64,000 bases of DNA from JBGASG01 sp046328035 (GCA_046328035.1 JAXLXI010000016.1:87403-151402), one strand, 5' to 3'. Numbered from the stretch's first letter, positions 7,675 through 16,984 are shown. Notes: a model not told the origin generated them from the letters alone. Numbers and translations are program-made.

Positions 7675-8655
7675 TCATTGAGCCGCAGACGGAGCCGGAG
7701 CGGGGGCGTCGCGCAGGCTTTGCCCGGATGCCTTCAGGTAACGGCGCAACGAGTCGACCGCCTCAGCGTAAGTGCCGGCGAATTCGTTCTTGCCACCGCC
7801 CGGCTTCAAGGGCACAAAGGCGTTTTGCTTATTCATTTTGGAACGATACTTCGCTAGCGTCAGCGGTTTCCCGGCGGTATCAAAAGTTTCTTCCGAAACA
7901 TTCGCCGTGACCACGCCTTTCGCGAAGCTGAAATCACGGATACGCTCCCATCGTTCGACATCGATGATCTTGTTTGTCTTCGTGCTGATGTAAAAGTCGA
8001 CGCCCGCGCTGTGCTCAACATACTGAGTCGGCGAAAGCATCGAGCCCGTCAACTCGTCATCGTACCTGCGGCGGTAAAGTCCCTCAAATGAATCGTTCGG
8101 CAAACCGACGCTGCCACCATAAGCCTTCTGCCATATGGCGCCGGATTTGTCGACCAGAATCCCTCGCACACGTCCGCCCGATATGCCCGGTTCGGTTTTA
8201 TTGAGCACCTTTGATTTGTGCGTCTTCAAATCCGTCTCCGACAGTTCCGTCATCGGACCATAGCTGAATTCACCGGCGAACCACTTCGGCACTTTGTACC
8301 AGATGTTCTCGCCGCTGGCGGTGGGATCCAGCACCTTGTCCTCATCCCAGACATTGCCAGCCTGAAGAAACTCGGGCAGCGGAGGAAACTTCGCCGCGTG
8401 CGGAACTTCTCTCCGCCGCTCCGTCTTCGTCACCCGCATCGTTAGCCTGACCGGGCGCACTGTCTGTGATGTATCCAGCTTGGGCTGCAAGGCGACGAGA
8501 GGCGGAAACAACTTCACCTTGTAGCGCGACCCAGGACGAGTATGATCCTTCGCAAGCACCTCGCCGGTGACGGCACCGCACAGCACCAGCAGCCCCGCAG
8601 CGAATGCCGCCAGCCGCCTCGTCTTCCGGTGCGATTTCGTTAAGTTCGTAGTCAC
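7675..8655 (-). CDS. Secreted hypothetical protein
   Basis: A 326-residue protein I do not recognise. The N-terminus has a positively charged region then LAAFAAGLLVLCGAVTGEVLA, a good signal peptide. The middle contains a Tyr/Trp-rich segment (ENIWYKVPKWFAGEFSYGPM), and the tail is Ala/Pro-rich (APAPAPSAAQ). The start is GTG with AGGAA upstream. It follows the WG-repeat membrane gene by 10 bp and is probably cotranscribed with it. Likely a periplasmic or surface protein. Confidence 0.65.
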   Translation of the reverse strand: MTTNLTKSHRKTRRLAAFAAGLLVLCGAVTGEVLAKDHTRPGSRYKVKLFPPLVALQPKLDTSQTVRPVRLTMRVTKTERRREVPHAAKFPPLPEFLQAGNVWDEDKVLDPTASGENIWYKVPKWFAGEFSYGPMTELSETDLKTHKSKVLNKTEPGISGGRVRGILVDKSGAIWQKAYGGSVGLPNDSFEGLYRRRYDDELTGSMLSPTQYVEHSAGVDFYISTKTNKIIDVERWERIRDFSFAKGVVTANVSEETFDTAGKPLTLAKYRSKMNKQNAFVPLKPGGGKNEFAGTYAEAVDSLRRYLKASGQSLRDAPAPAPSAAQ

Positions 8656-8665
8656 GTGCGGTTCC

Positions 8666-9832
8666 TTACTTGCGTTGTGGGAGTTTTTTCAATTCGTCCG
8701 GAGGACTGCTGCGGTCGAGCGCAGCCATAGCCAAGCCTTCCGAGAAGGGAGCTGCATATTTGAAAACGAGCGGAAGCGCCATTGTCCCAGTTTTGTCGAC
8801 GAAACCATATCTCTCTACCATCTCTGGGTCCGCCTTCTTGCTGTTCGGATCTTTTTGAACATACATGCCCACGCAGCCAAGCCCTTCGGTGAAGCTTTCG
8901 GCAGAAGAGAAGCGCGGCTTGATCACCCAATTGCCTTTCGTATCAATGTAGCCCCAGGTTGCGCGACCCTGGTGCCCTGACTTTTCCGGATCTTCTAGAT
9001 TCTCGTCCAGATCGATGCACGCCGCAGCTAACCCTTCGTGAAACGGCCGTACGTTTTGGAATTTCTCCGGAATCACCAACTTCTCCGACTGGTCCACAAA
9101 TCCGAGGTACGGCTGCTTGGCACCACGGGCAATGGCAAGCCCTTCGGAGTAGTCGTCACGCAATCGGTTGCCGTCCTTCGTTTTGATGGTAAGTTCGCGA
9201 TAGTTCATGTCGTCCAGGTCACGCGACTCGTACTGTTTCTTGACGTCGGCGGAAGGCTCGACTTTCTTTCCTTGATTGTCGATAAAATACGCGGCCGACT
9301 CAGACAATTCGTCTCTAACTTCGGCGACTCCGTGATCGAATCTGCCGGCGGTCGCGAACTTGCGCTCTATGACGAAGTTACCAGTCTTGTCGATATAGCC
9401 CTCTCGAGAGGTGTCGTCGGTAAATAACGCTGCGCACCCAACACCTTCAATCGCGATTAACAGGAAGGATGCAAAAAACGGCGCCAGTCTATTGCGAATG
9501 AGATACGTTTGCTCACTCTTCAAAAGGAAGATGAACATTGTCGTGAATGCCAGAAATGTGAGAATTCCGATGCCAACGGTCACATTCAGAAAAGTACTGG
9601 CGGCCTGGGCAGCGCCGCCGATTGCCATCCAGACAAGCATGTACAGGCACATGAAAAATATGAAGCCGCCCACGCACGCCGTCACGGAATGAAGCACCGC
9701 GAATAGTATCGCCCTCAACGGCGACGACCCCTTCCTTTCGAAGCCTGGCAAGCGCGGCAACACCAACCAGAAAAACAAGAAGCTGAAAAGAAACAGCCAG
9801 ATCGGCGCGAGTAGTTTGCCTGCTAATTCCAT
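8666..9832 (-). CDS. Membrane protein with WG (KWG) repeats
   Basis: A 388-residue protein. The first 145 residues hold about four transmembrane helices. The remainder is four WG-type repeats: GYIDKTGNFVIERKF, GFVDQSEKLVIPEKF, WGYIDTKGNWVIKPRF and YGFVDKTGTMALPLVF, each followed by an F-x-EGLA-like segment. WG repeats build beta-rich modules of unknown binding role in secreted bacterial proteins. It is first gene of a two-gene operon with the secreted protein downstream. Function unknown. Confidence 0.85.
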   Translation of the reverse strand: MELAGKLLAPIWLFLFSFLFFWLVLPRLPGFERKGSSPLRAILFAVLHSVTACVGGFIFFMCLYMLVWMAIGGAAQAASTFLNVTVGIGILTFLAFTTMFIFLLKSEQTYLIRNRLAPFFASFLLIAIEGVGCAALFTDDTSREGYIDKTGNFVIERKFATAGRFDHGVAEVRDELSESAAYFIDNQGKKVEPSADVKKQYESRDLDDMNYRELTIKTKDGNRLRDDYSEGLAIARGAKQPYLGFVDQSEKLVIPEKFQNVRPFHEGLAAACIDLDENLEDPEKSGHQGRATWGYIDTKGNWVIKPRFSSAESFTEGLGCVGMYVQKDPNSKKADPEMVERYGFVDKTGTMALPLVFKYAAPFSEGLAMAALDRSSPPDELKKLPQRK

Positions 9833-9924
9833 TACGGTCGGTTCATTCCACTAGAAATTCGAGGTATTCAAGCTTCGCCGCAAGAGCGCTATAGTATGGC
9901 AAGCGCGTACGAGGGTAGCCTAGA

Positions 9925-11007
9925 GTGTTCTTTTTGATCAAGCCGCAACCTTGGCGGCGGTTCCTGGCAGCATGGCTGGTTTCAGTTTTTGCCGCCCTGC
10001 CTGCATTTGCAGAACAACCAGACTTTCGCAAGTTGTCGCCCGACCCGAATAAGCGTTTCTCATTTACCGAAGATGGCAAGTACTCGCAAGAGCTAAACAT
10101 ACCGACTTATGAATGGTCGCCGGTGGGGTTCCCTGGCAAAGCCAGGGGTTGCGTAGTCTTCGTTCATGGACTGACCCTGCACGGTCAGCGCTATACAGTG
10201 AGTGGCAGAGCCTTCGCTGCTGCGAACTTCTACGCCATCGCATTCGACATGCGCGGATTCGGAAGATGTTATACCGACCCGGAGAATAAGTTCTCCAAGG
10301 ACGGCGTGTCAAAGCGACGAGTCGACTACGACAGTAGCTTTGATGATCTGGTCAAGCTGGTCACCCTGGTGAAGAAGGACCATCCAAACTTGCCCATCAT
10401 TCTGGTGGGTGAGAGCCTTGGCGTCACGCCATGTTTGCGGCTCGCTGCCAAACACGGAGATCTGGTCGATGCCATGGTGCTTTCCGGCGCGTCAGTGAGC
10501 GTCAATCCACTGATGATATTCAGCCCACAAGCCATCAAAGCTGGTCTCAAAGCCGGCTTCAATCGCAAGTTCAACGTGAAGCTGCAGTTTTTCCTTGATG
10601 ATCTGGTATCGAGCGACCCGCGCATTATCGAAGAACTGACAAACGATCCATTGATTCGGCAGAAAGTAACAATCCGGGACCTGCTCGCAACGGACAAGTA
10701 CATATCGAAAAACATTAAGTACGCCCGAGAAATCAGACCGGAGATGCCGATCCTGATTCTGCAAGGCAGCAAGGATCATTGCGTGACTCCAAAGAAAGTC
10801 GTGCGACTGACCAACAACATCCGCTCGGACGAGCAGACTTTGCGCTGGATGGACAGCGCCAGCCATGTTCTGCTCGAAACCAAATATCTCAATCCTGCCA
10901 CCATCGAAGCGGTGGTGGCATTCATTCGCATGCGCGAGTCTGACATGGCTAACCGGGTCAAAGAAGTGAAAACCGATCTAGAACAACTCGGCGCCGGCGG
11001 GCTCTAG
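9925..11007 (+). CDS. Secreted alpha/beta hydrolase, monoacylglycerol-lipase-like
   Basis: Probable esterase or lysophospholipase/monoacylglycerol lipase of 360 residues. A signal peptide (RRFLAAWLVSVFAALPAFAE) is followed by FVHG (79-82), a nucleophile elbow GESLG with Ser164, an acid in GSKDH (Asp284) and His314 in SASHVLLE. Together these form the expected catalytic triad. The start is GTG behind GAGGG. It is paralogous to the lipase half of the gene at 42055-43797 (same VHGL, DxRGFG and GES(L/M)G spacing). Its stop overlaps the convergent gene by 4 bp. Confidence 0.88.
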   Translation: MFFLIKPQPWRRFLAAWLVSVFAALPAFAEQPDFRKLSPDPNKRFSFTEDGKYSQELNIPTYEWSPVGFPGKARGCVVFVHGLTLHGQRYTVSGRAFAAANFYAIAFDMRGFGRCYTDPENKFSKDGVSKRRVDYDSSFDDLVKLVTLVKKDHPNLPIILVGESLGVTPCLRLAAKHGDLVDAMVLSGASVSVNPLMIFSPQAIKAGLKAGFNRKFNVKLQFFLDDLVSSDPRIIEELTNDPLIRQKVTIRDLLATDKYISKNIKYAREIRPEMPILILQGSKDHCVTPKKVVRLTNNIRSDEQTLRWMDSASHVLLETKYLNPATIEAVVAFIRMRESDMANRVKEVKTDLEQLGAGGL

Positions 11008-11405
11008 ACCGCAGGCAATTCCCTGTTCCACAGAACTCGCTTTTGCCGGCCGAAGACCGCCTGGTTTACTCCACGCGGAATCTTGAACTGATATTCGAAC
11101 TCGCTGCCTTTCACCTTGCGATGAAACATTCCTTCAGGCGGAACCGCTACACGAACGAGCACCATCAGGACTTTTGTGTATCGCCTCAACACGAGTTTGG
11201 TCGCAATTGGAACCTTAGTTCGCGAAAAATCTCCCGAGATGCGTAGTTCATCCTTACCCGGGATCTTGACGCACTGGAAGTGTTGGATTTCATTTAATTC
11301 CGGAAAGTTATCGCCGAAAAATGCGTCAGCCTCTGGCGCCGTCGAAGTTCCAAGGACTACAGTGAGAAGCGTCAGCGTCAGTGCTGCGCGGAAGCGTGTG
11401 TTCAT
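11004..11405 (-). CDS. Secreted hypothetical protein
   Basis: A 133-residue protein with a clear signal peptide (AALTLTLLTVVLGTSTAPEADA) and a GAGG site before the ATG. The mature part is basic, with a likely beta-sandwich pattern (TKLVLRRYTKVLMVLVRVAVPPEGMF). I do not recognise a family. It overlaps the lipase gene by 4 bp at the 3' ends. Confidence 0.6.
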   Translation of the reverse strand: MNTRFRAALTLTLLTVVLGTSTAPEADAFFGDNFPELNEIQHFQCVKIPGKDELRISGDFSRTKVPIATKLVLRRYTKVLMVLVRVAVPPEGMFHRKVKGSEFEYQFKIPRGVNQAVFGRQKRVLWNRELPAV

Positions 11406-11532
11406 ATATCCTCAGAGGGGCATAGAATTGCGTTGACCGCTTTCACACTAGCAGGCAAGCGGCTCTTTCACATGAGCGTTATCGAGCCTTCCAAGCGCGG
11501 GCGCCCGCGGCGTGGCGGGGGTGCTGCAACCT

Positions 11533-11691
11533 GCCCTTAGGAAAATGTTGATCTATACGATAAGAGGTGTAAGTTGAGCCCGCCGATGCTTGTGGCTCGT
11601 TAAGCCAGTATTGGTGAGCATTTCAGTGATCGATTCAACTATTTGCACGGATTTAGCATATTATCGTATAGATCAACATTTTCCGAAGGGC
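11533..11691. repeat. MITE-like element, copy 2
   Basis: Terminal inverted repeats of 31 bp (11533-11563 and 11661-11691) match at 30 of 31 positions. They share the GCCCTTAGGAAA edge and the GTTGATCTATA core with copy 1, but the 97-bp interior differs and is non-coding. The rest of the 11406-11719 gap holds nothing recognisable. Confidence 0.78.
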
Positions 11692-11719
11692 GCCTTATGC
11701 CCCCCTGCGTTGATATCAG

Positions 11720-13681
11720 CTAGCGGCGATTGCGGCGCTGCCACCAGTGATTAGTTAAGCGAATATCCATGAAGCTACCGCGGTCGGTCATGGCAACGAG
11801 CACCTCATTGCCGCGAGCGGTGCCCAGCGGTGTCGAGCTTGATACAAGCCCGCCTTCCTCGAGGGAGGCATCGAAATCGACGCCGCGCAAGTGGAGGGTG
11901 TAGCCACCAGCTACGGTACCAGACGTGTTGTAGGCTATCGTGACCTCGCCTTTGGAACGATCGAGGTAGAGGATCTGTCCCTGGTTGCCGTTGCCATCGA
12001 CTCGATAACCGGACTCCGGTAGATAAATGGGCTCGCCGGCACGGCTTTCGAAACCGAGCATCGTGACTTCGGTGTCGGTAATCGGATTGCCGCGGCTTCC
12101 CTTGCCCTGGCTCTTCGGCACGCTGTCGTTCCAATTCCAATCATTGACACGATAGAGCGACCTTACCGTCGGTAGCTGATCTTCGTTGATCGCATGATCT
12201 GCACCGAACAAACTGGCCAACTGGGGAGCCTTCGAATCGGTCGGACCGGTGTCGGAAGCGTAGGAAGCCAATCCGGAAACCGGGCTGAATCCCCGCAAGT
12301 CGAGGTTCAAGTCCGGATGCTGATCGGCACGAAATCCATCGACTGTTTGCATGTGAACGCGCGTGTCCGCATCCGGCAGATCTTGATTGTTTTCAATCAC
12401 CGGCTCCGTTGCCGGCGGCTCATCACGGTAAATTGCGCGACCAATGCTTCCTGACTTCGAACCTATGTAGGTACTAATCTGCTGGGGAGTCAACTCCATC
12501 GCGCCGCCGTGGTTTGCAGGATCGTTGACGATGTAATTATCACCATTGCGTCCGACAACGGTAATAAAGTGACCGCCATCGTATATGGTGCCTCCTTTAC
12601 CATAATGCAGTCCGAGGTCTTTTTGGTAGTTTTTCGGATTTCCTGCCAGCACCACCATGTGTCCGGCGTCCAGAGCCGCGTTGAGATCATCGATATTGTC
12701 GAGCGTGTCGGATTTGAGTCCCATAGCCTCTGCCGCGGTGTCCATTTGCCCGAGTCCGGTGAGTTCGGAGACATCTCGCCCGCCCGTCATCAGATAGCGC
12801 ACCGAGTTTACTAGCTGCTCGGGCACGGCGGCGCTGCCATCGATATGTCCGAATTTCGCATCGTCGAACTGCACATCGTAATAGCGCGCGATCATGGCTA
12901 GAGACGCGGGACCGCAGTCATTGCTGGAGGGCGGTCCATTGGGATTGAACTTCGAATCTTTGAACTGGCAGATGAAGAATTCGTTCGCCGCGGCTATGGA
13001 TGCTTCGGGACCCGAGTTGGGTTGGGGATCTGATTCAGGCTCGGGCTCAGGCTCAGGCTCAGGCTCGGGGGCAACTTGAGGCTCCGGTTCGAGTTGCGGC
13101 TGCGGCTCCGGCGGACTCGCACCACTTTTCACCGTCTGTTCGGCATACGTGTTCAGCGCTGCCTCGTCGTACAGCTTGAACTCCTGGTCCCACCTGACGC
13201 CGTTCCACGCTCGGGGCAGGTCTGCCATCGTAATATTGGTTTTGCCTTCCAGTTGCGCGTCGGGATATCCGTTAAGCACCATAATCCGGTTGCATTCGCG
13301 CATAATCGCGTCGTGATTCGATTCCTCGCCCGTGATGGCGCCACGAGCTGCCAGCGCTTCCCGAGCAATGTCATACAAGACCATGCCTTGTTGCAGCGTG
13401 TCAGACTGGTCGAGTTGTCCCAGCTTTTGCAACGCAGCATCGCGGTCGGCATTCTCATTGCCGCTCGCGCCAGTTTCGTCCCGGCTTGGATCCCCCGAAT
13501 AAGCATACGGGTCCGAGAGCGGCGGCACATCCGTGCTGCCATCATCGGTTTTTAGTCTTGGGACCTCGGTATCGAGAGGTGAGGCATCAGCTAGAAGCAC
13601 GCCAGAGGAGGCATCCGAATCGGAACCCGGGCATGAGAGTTCACCCGCCGACGCGGGACAGTCCCACTGAGCAGTGGACAT
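11720..13681 (-). CDS. C39-like (papain-fold) cysteine peptidase with Glu-Pro repeat linker
   Basis: A 653-residue protein. After an acidic low-complexity N-terminus and a helical region, residues about 190-225 are a Glu-Pro repeat coded by a (GGCTCA)n-like hexamer (13037-13066). Then comes a Peptidase_C39_2-type domain: Cys256 in SNDCGPASLAMI, His371 in DGGHFITVVG and Asp387 in VNDP, the expected triad. The C-terminal 250 residues look like a beta-rich wrapper domain. The ATG at 13681 has GGAG eight bases upstream, better than GTG at 13759. No signal peptide is obvious. It is divergent from an EF-hand protein. C39 domains usually cut after Gly-Gly leaders; its substrate is unknown. Confidence 0.8.
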   Translation of the reverse strand: MSTAQWDCPASAGELSCPGSDSDASSGVLLADASPLDTEVPRLKTDDGSTDVPPLSDPYAYSGDPSRDETGASGNENADRDAALQKLGQLDQSDTLQQGMVLYDIAREALAARGAITGEESNHDAIMRECNRIMVLNGYPDAQLEGKTNITMADLPRAWNGVRWDQEFKLYDEAALNTYAEQTVKSGASPPEPQPQLEPEPQVAPEPEPEPEPEPESDPQPNSGPEASIAAANEFFICQFKDSKFNPNGPPSSNDCGPASLAMIARYYDVQFDDAKFGHIDGSAAVPEQLVNSVRYLMTGGRDVSELTGLGQMDTAAEAMGLKSDTLDNIDDLNAALDAGHMVVLAGNPKNYQKDLGLHYGKGGTIYDGGHFITVVGRNGDNYIVNDPANHGGAMELTPQQISTYIGSKSGSIGRAIYRDEPPATEPVIENNQDLPDADTRVHMQTVDGFRADQHPDLNLDLRGFSPVSGLASYASDTGPTDSKAPQLASLFGADHAINEDQLPTVRSLYRVNDWNWNDSVPKSQGKGSRGNPITDTEVTMLGFESRAGEPIYLPESGYRVDGNGNQGQILYLDRSKGEVTIAYNTSGTVAGGYTLHLRGVDFDASLEEGGLVSSSTPLGTARGNEVLVAMTDRGSFMDIRLTNHWWQRRNRR

Positions 13682-13912
13682 AGTACTGATCTCCACGGAA
13701 AGAGTTTGCTGCAGCCAATTGGGGCAGGTTGCAGGATGAGATTGCGGGGCATTGCTCACCCATATTAGGGGCGCCAGTCATTTATGTCCAGTACGCAATA
13801 CCGCACTCCTTCGTAAGAACCGCATCTCCGAATGCAACCCACTCCCTCGAATCCAACATGGCGGCACCACTCAGGCCGCGAGCGACGAAGTTTGCCAAAA
13901 GGAGTGCACGAG

Positions 13913-14488
13913 ATGGGAGAGATCGATACTACAAACATCGAAAGCAGATCGCCGGCACCAATAACAGACGCTGGGGCTCTCGGACGCGAGGCCGGGAAAT
14001 TGCTGCTCGCCTCGGCGAGCGCCGCTGGCAGCGCAGACGTTCCGGGATCAGGCAGCGCTCCCGCCGGCGATCCTACCGCAGAAGAAATACTGGCGAACTT
14101 CGATCTCATTGATAAAGATCGCAATGGCTGGCTGTACGACATTGAAATCAAAGGTGCCACCACGTCTGCTTCGCAAGATCTGCGCAGAATTGGAGAGTAT
14201 CTACAGAACAACCCGACCATCAGAGGACTGGTTTGGGATGTAGACGTGGACCCCGACGGCAAACATGCCTTCTATGACGGGGTAGGTGTCACGCGCAATG
14301 ACCTGAAAGCACAGGCTGCGATCGAAAGAGGAGACGAAGCCGAATTCCAAAGGCTACGGCAGGAGGGGCTCGATCGTCAGAAGGCCGATTCGCATCGCCG
14401 GAATCGCCGACAACCATTCACTCCGCCCCAGATCACCATTCCTCCGGAACTCCAGGAGATCATTGATTCATTGACAGGGCATCAGTGA
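13913..14488 (+). CDS. EF-hand-like protein
   Basis: A 191-residue protein starting at ATG 13913 behind AGGAG. The central part has two calcium-loop-like sequences: DLIDKDRNGWLYDIE (D-x-D-x-N-G pattern) and DVDPDGKHAFYDG, spaced as a divergent EF-hand pair. The N-terminus is Ala/Ser/Gly-rich and the C-terminus basic with a Pro-rich end. No signal peptide. It is divergent from the cysteine peptidase, so shared regulation and a substrate or calcium-regulator role are possible but unproven. It overlaps the next convergent gene by 29 bp. Confidence 0.7.
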   Translation: MGEIDTTNIESRSPAPITDAGALGREAGKLLLASASAAGSADVPGSGSAPAGDPTAEEILANFDLIDKDRNGWLYDIEIKGATTSASQDLRRIGEYLQNNPTIRGLVWDVDVDPDGKHAFYDGVGVTRNDLKAQAAIERGDEAEFQRLRQEGLDRQKADSHRRNRRQPFTPPQITIPPELQEIIDSLTGHQ

Positions 14489-15365
14489 GGCTCTTCCGAA
14501 CAACAGCAACACGCATGGTGTCATTGATGCCGGACGTTGTGTAGGTGCGCAGTTTTGCGGGGTTTCCTCTCAATTGCGTGCAAAATCGTTGAGGATAACT
14601 GGCACTCAACAACATGCGATCGTACGACGCACCGCAAAGCCATGCCGCATCTTTGTCACCCAGCATCAACGCACAAATCGCCAACTCGTGTGCCGATGCG
14701 TAATCCTCAAATTTATGTCCGTGCTGAAAAACAAGAGCGGCGTTAGCGAAGTCATTTGCCGTGTTCAATGCATTCTCGGTCGCAACTATTTCCTTCATGC
14801 GCATCAGGCGGCTTCGATCGGCTTCTATTAGTTGATTGAGCTCGGTTTCGGTGAGATCAGTCCAATTCGAGTGGCGCATTTCCTGATCCGTCTGCATCAA
14901 TTGCGAAACCTCGGCGTTATCGGCATCGGCAGCGTCGCCGGTCGCCGGCGGCAGCTCATTCTTCTCCGCGACAGCGAAGGTTCTTAAAACGCCGATTGAA
15001 GCGGTTCTCTGCGGGTCGGCCCCGGACTCCCAGCGTATGCGGGCGTCCCTTCCAGTTGCCCGGATCAAAGCATCCCAGGCCCATGGAATGTGTGTCACAG
15101 CAACTCGATCACCTAGTGACACAGCAGTCAGCAGCAGCTGATACTTCAGCGCACCGGCGTCCATGTCGTCGCTGTAGACATGTTGTACGAACGCGCCAGC
15201 CTTCCCGAAATCCGCGGACGTCTTGAGGCTGTCTTTCTGAACGAGCTGTTCGATTGCGGAATTTATGAGTTCCGCATTTGCAAACAGTGCGTCGTAGCCG
15301 CCATCTTGCATCAAAGCCGAAACATACGCCTCGATTTGATCGATGGTGGTGAGTTCAGTGTCCAT
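14460..15365 (-). CDS. DUF6624-like protein with internal duplication
   Basis: A 301-residue protein. The C-terminal half has the DUF6624 look: FQHGHKF, AHELAICALMLGDKDAAWL, ASYDRMLLS. The N-terminal half repeats the same layout in diverged form: LKTSADFGKAGAFVQHVYSD, then LLTAVSLGDRVAVTHI and WAWDALIRATG, so the protein is a tandem duplication of one domain. Function of the family is unknown. No signal peptide or membrane segment. Confidence 0.65.
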   Translation of the reverse strand: MDTELTTIDQIEAYVSALMQDGGYDALFANAELINSAIEQLVQKDSLKTSADFGKAGAFVQHVYSDDMDAGALKYQLLLTAVSLGDRVAVTHIPWAWDALIRATGRDARIRWESGADPQRTASIGVLRTFAVAEKNELPPATGDAADADNAEVSQLMQTDQEMRHSNWTDLTETELNQLIEADRSRLMRMKEIVATENALNTANDFANAALVFQHGHKFEDYASAHELAICALMLGDKDAAWLCGASYDRMLLSASYPQRFCTQLRGNPAKLRTYTTSGINDTMRVAVVRKSLTDALSMNQ

Positions 15366-15435
15366 CCCATAATTTTACACTTTTGCCAGCCTCGATTTGC
15401 GACAATAGAGGCAGACAAGTGTTGGGAGTCAAGCG

Positions 15436-15865
15436 ATGAAACTGGTAGTAGCGATAGATGGCGAGCAGAGCGCAAGCAGCGCTCTTGATTTTATGGTTAA
15501 CGAAAAATACCCCGCCGAGACTGAAGTGCATCTGGTACATGTGCTGGCACCCGGATTTGCCGATGTCGGAGTCGAAGGTATTCCTGATCGCGCGGCCGAA
15601 GAAGTCAGCGAAGAACAGTCCGTTCTAAAAAAAAATGGCGCAGGCTTTGAAGGACAAATTGAGTATCAACGCGAGCACCGAAATCGTGAAGGGCGAAATT
15701 GCCGATGCGATTGCGGATGTGTGCAAGCAAGTCGGGGCAGAGTCTGTGTTGGTGCCAAGCCACGCTCGCCACGGATTCAGTCGCCTCTGGTTTGGCAGCG
15801 TCGCCGATGAAATCGTTGATGCGACACCGTGCACGGTGATTGTCCTGAAGATGCCGGTGCGCTAA
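15436..15865 (+). pseudogene. Universal stress protein (UspA family), frame broken at an A9 tract
   Basis: Starts MKLVVAIDGEQSASSALDFM, typical of UspA, and reaches VLKK at a run of nine adenines (15627-15635). The original frame then degenerates, while the +1 frame carries on with MAQALKDKLSI and the family C-terminus (ESVLVPSHARHGF, FGSVADEIVDATPCTVIVLK). An A8 tract would give a normal protein of about 142 residues. Possibilities are a true mutation, a sequencing error, or polymerase slippage at the tract producing some full-length product. A GGGAG site precedes the ATG. Confidence 0.85.
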
Positions 15866-15947
15866 AGAAGACGCTCTAAGAGGTCGACCCGCGCTTTAGT
15901 CTTGATATGGAGTGATATCACAGCCTTCAGAATTCTTCTGCGAAGTA

Positions 15948-16865
15948 CTAGCAATGTTTTGCGATAATCGCCGCAGGAGCTTTGTTTGCCTGCAGGTACG
16001 CGTTCACCTTAGTCATGTCCCACTTCGCATAGGGACCGGTTCGCAGACTGCGCAGGTCTGAGACTTTCTCTTGTGTATCGCTCCGGAAGTCCTCAACGAT
16101 TTGGGCGACCAGGTCTTTGTCCCGAGCCGCTTCAGGCGGATACTTAAGCGTGACTGGCGGCCACACAGCCGCTATCACTTTAACCGGCAGCGGAATAAAA
16201 CTCAGAGGGAAGGGCAGCCACGGAAATAATGGTGTCAACGGGAAGTAAGGCCACTTCAAAAGTTTCGCTAGCGGGTCGCAATGCGCCAGGATCGGATATA
16301 TCTCTTCACCGCCGATGGTGACGACCTGGATCAATGGCGACCCGGTTTCAATGGCAGCCCGCACGAAGCCCGCGTGGAAATCCTCCAGGTGATACCGGTT
16401 TTTGTACAATTTACCTGTGCCTTGCTCCGCCTCCGGATAGAGAAAAACCAGTTCCTCGTCGCGCAAGAGTTTCGTCGCGATTCCGTAATCAGGCGGGACG
16501 CAACCAAACCCGCGCAGCGCATCGCCTATCTTCGGTATGTTCAGCAAAAATTTTGTCACCAGAAATCGGATGCGACGCGGATCCGAATGTTGGTTGACGA
16601 ACCCGTCGTAGAACAGAAAACCATCCACCGGCAAGCCACCTGAGTGGTTGCCGAAAAGCACAGCTCTGCCCTCTTTGGGAATGTTTTCCAGTCCCCCGAC
16701 CTCAACCTTGAACCAGTTCTTATAAAGGAAGTTGGCAAATTTCTCCACACCTTCATACGCAGCGGGGCAAAAGCCGTACTCGTCAACGTCGTGCTCATAG
16801 CGCCTGAAAAAGCGTCGTCTTGAATTGGATTGCTCAGTTGGCATTTTTGACGTTAGCTCAGCCAT
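15948..16865 (-). CDS. Lysophospholipid/glycerolipid acyltransferase, MGAT-like LPLAT family
   Basis: A 305-residue acyltransferase. The block FGNHSGGLPVDG carries the His and Asp of the LPLAT site, later FLYPEAEQG stands for the usual EGxR/S region, followed by GSPLIQVVTIGGEE. A long hydrophobic Pro-rich stretch (WPYFPLTPLFPWLPFPL) may anchor it at the membrane. It transfers acyl groups to glycerolipid acceptors in related proteins. The partly deleted acyl-CoA synthetase gene lies divergently next to it, so the two may once have supplied one pathway. Confidence 0.82.
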   Translation of the reverse strand: MAELTSKMPTEQSNSRRRFFRRYEHDVDEYGFCPAAYEGVEKFANFLYKNWFKVEVGGLENIPKEGRAVLFGNHSGGLPVDGFLFYDGFVNQHSDPRRIRFLVTKFLLNIPKIGDALRGFGCVPPDYGIATKLLRDEELVFLYPEAEQGTGKLYKNRYHLEDFHAGFVRAAIETGSPLIQVVTIGGEEIYPILAHCDPLAKLLKWPYFPLTPLFPWLPFPLSFIPLPVKVIAAVWPPVTLKYPPEAARDKDLVAQIVEDFRSDTQEKVSDLRSLRTGPYAKWDMTKVNAYLQANKAPAAIIAKHC

Positions 16866-16984
16866 TCAATCGTTCCTGGAGCTGGGGATACCGGGATAGG
16901 ACTGACAAAACAGCTGCTCAGTTCCCGCGGAACTTAACTTTCGGCGATCCGTCCAACCGCGTACCTTTGGCAATCATCTTATTA

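Noticed and set aside
13682..13759. GTG 13759 as start of the C39-like peptidase
   Set aside because: No ribosome-binding site, whereas ATG 13681 has GGAG at good spacing.
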